From assembly GCA_947452875.1 (NCBI GenBank), contig CANGEZ010000019.1, positions 1 to 15,640 of the forward strand: a stretch of DNA of 15,640 bases, read 5' to 3'. Every line of letters starts with the position of its first letter. Positions within the stretch are counted from its first letter, which is position 1. The notes under the pieces are model-generated. The model made no database searches and was not told where the DNA came from. It saw only the letters and a list, made by a program, of their open reading frames with translations. The position numbers and the translations under genes were made by a program. This stretch comes from Chitinophagaceae bacterium. GTDB lineage: Bacteria > Bacteroidota > Bacteroidia > Chitinophagales > Chitinophagaceae. Of the stretch, positions 14,945 to 15,640 are shown piece after piece.

Positions 14945-15640
14945 ATGGAAAAAAATATAACTGAAAAAGTAAGCTGTCTAATCATAGGTTCAGGACCTGC
15001 AGGATATACTGCCGCAATATATGCCTCAAGAGCTAATCTTCATCCCGTACTTTATCAGGGGATACAACCTGGCGGGCAGTTAACCATAACTACTGAGGTT
15101 GAAAACTATCCTGGATATCCAGAAGGAATTCAAGGTCCGGAAATGATGGAGAATTTTGAAAAGCAGGCCAAAAGAATGGGTGCAGATATTCGTTATGGTT
15201 TGGCTACAGCTGTTGATTTTTCATCGCATCCGTTGAAAGTTCAAATTGATGAAGAAAAATGGATGGAAGCTCATTCTGTAATTATTTCGACTGGTGCATC
15301 TGCTAAATGGCTCGGCTTACCAAATGAACAAAGATTGAATGGTTTTGGTGTTAGTGCTTGTGCAGTTTGTGATGGATTTTTCTTCAAAGGAAAAGAAGCC
15401 GCTATTGTAGGAGCAGGTGATACAGCAGCAGAGGAAGCTTTGTATTTATCAAAAATTTGTACCCATGTACACATGATTGTGAGAAGAGACCAAATGCGCG
15501 CTAGTAAAGTCATGCAAGACAGGGTAATAAATACAAGTAACATCACTGTTTACTGGAATTCTGTTACTCATGATATTTTAGGGGAGAAAAAAGTAGAAGC
15601 GGTAAGCATAAAAAATACACAAACAAATCAGATAACTGAA
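14945..15640 (+). CDS. trxB: Thioredoxin reductase (5' part, runs off the window)
   Basis: The first 232 residues of a flavoenzyme that reduces thioredoxin with NADPH in the cytoplasm; the full family length is about 310-320, so roughly the last quarter is outside the window. Visible features are the FAD-binding GSGPAGYTAAIYASRA (15-30), the redox pair C139-x-x-C142 in SACAVCDG, the NADPH-binding GAGDTAAEEA (156-165) and the VRRDQMRAS segment (179-187) that reads the NADPH 2'-phosphate. The frame is open from the ATG to the last base of the window. The ATG at 14945 follows an A-rich stretch, and the protein then reaches the FAD motif after the usual short lead. No -7 element is found in the 59 bases after the DUF4249 stop, so co-transcription with that gene is possible. 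Confidence 0.95.
   Translation, partial: MEKNITEKVSCLIIGSGPAGYTAAIYASRANLHPVLYQGIQPGGQLTITTEVENYPGYPEGIQGPEMMENFEKQAKRMGADIRYGLATAVDFSSHPLKVQIDEEKWMEAHSVIISTGASAKWLGLPNEQRLNGFGVSACAVCDGFFFKGKEAAIVGAGDTAAEEALYLSKICTHVHMIVRRDQMRASKVMQDRVINTSNITVYWNSVTHDILGEKKVEAVSIKNTQTNQITE

Overview
The window is AT-rich DNA from a member of the Bacteroidota, most likely a Chitinophagales/Sphingobacteriales-type lineage. Four things point there: a very large exported protein with a type IX secretion (T9SS) type A C-terminal sorting domain; a DUF4249 lipoprotein and a DUF3276 (PUR-domain) protein; a short primary sigma factor without region 1.1; and promoters of the Bacteroidota TAnnTTTG type, with A-rich starts and no Shine-Dalgarno sequences.

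Layout. Bases 1-150 carry no convincing gene, are visibly less AT-rich than the rest, and end in what looks like the last bases of a serine tRNA followed by a strong terminator; this may be one edge of an integrated element lying to the left. A CHAD-domain protein (202-963, minus) is divergent from an ABC exporter half-transporter (1108-2949, plus). Next on the plus strand come a small PUR-domain nucleic-acid-binding protein (3058-3486) with a clear promoter and terminator, and then the dominant gene of the window (3682-9747). That gene encodes a roughly 2,000-residue secreted protein: signal peptide, highly charged segment, Asp-box beta-propeller region, ten near-identical 52-residue two-cysteine repeats, about five PKD/Ig-like domains and a T9SS sorting domain.

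A long hairpin separates it from convergent glucose-6-phosphate isomerase (pgi, 9849-11441, minus). An inverted pair of GC-rich palindromic elements lies between pgi and a low-specificity threonine aldolase gene (11698-12714, minus). Divergent from the aldolase is the primary sigma factor gene (13070-13927, plus), followed by a terminator, a DUF4249 lipoprotein (14016-14885) and the 5' part of thioredoxin reductase (14945 to the window end).

The genes do not form one pathway. This is mostly ordinary chromosomal housekeeping (pgi, rpoD, trxB, threonine aldolase) with one large surface or secreted protein inserted among it. I do not see a convincing new multi-gene system. The points most worth checking are the mosaic repeat array in the large protein, the extra tail after its sorting domain, three genes whose -7 element sits so close to the ATG that they should give leaderless mRNAs, GGAT mini-repeats placed exactly at the 3' ends of two unrelated genes, the paired palindromic elements between pgi and the aldolase gene, and the possible tRNA-associated integration scar at the left end.
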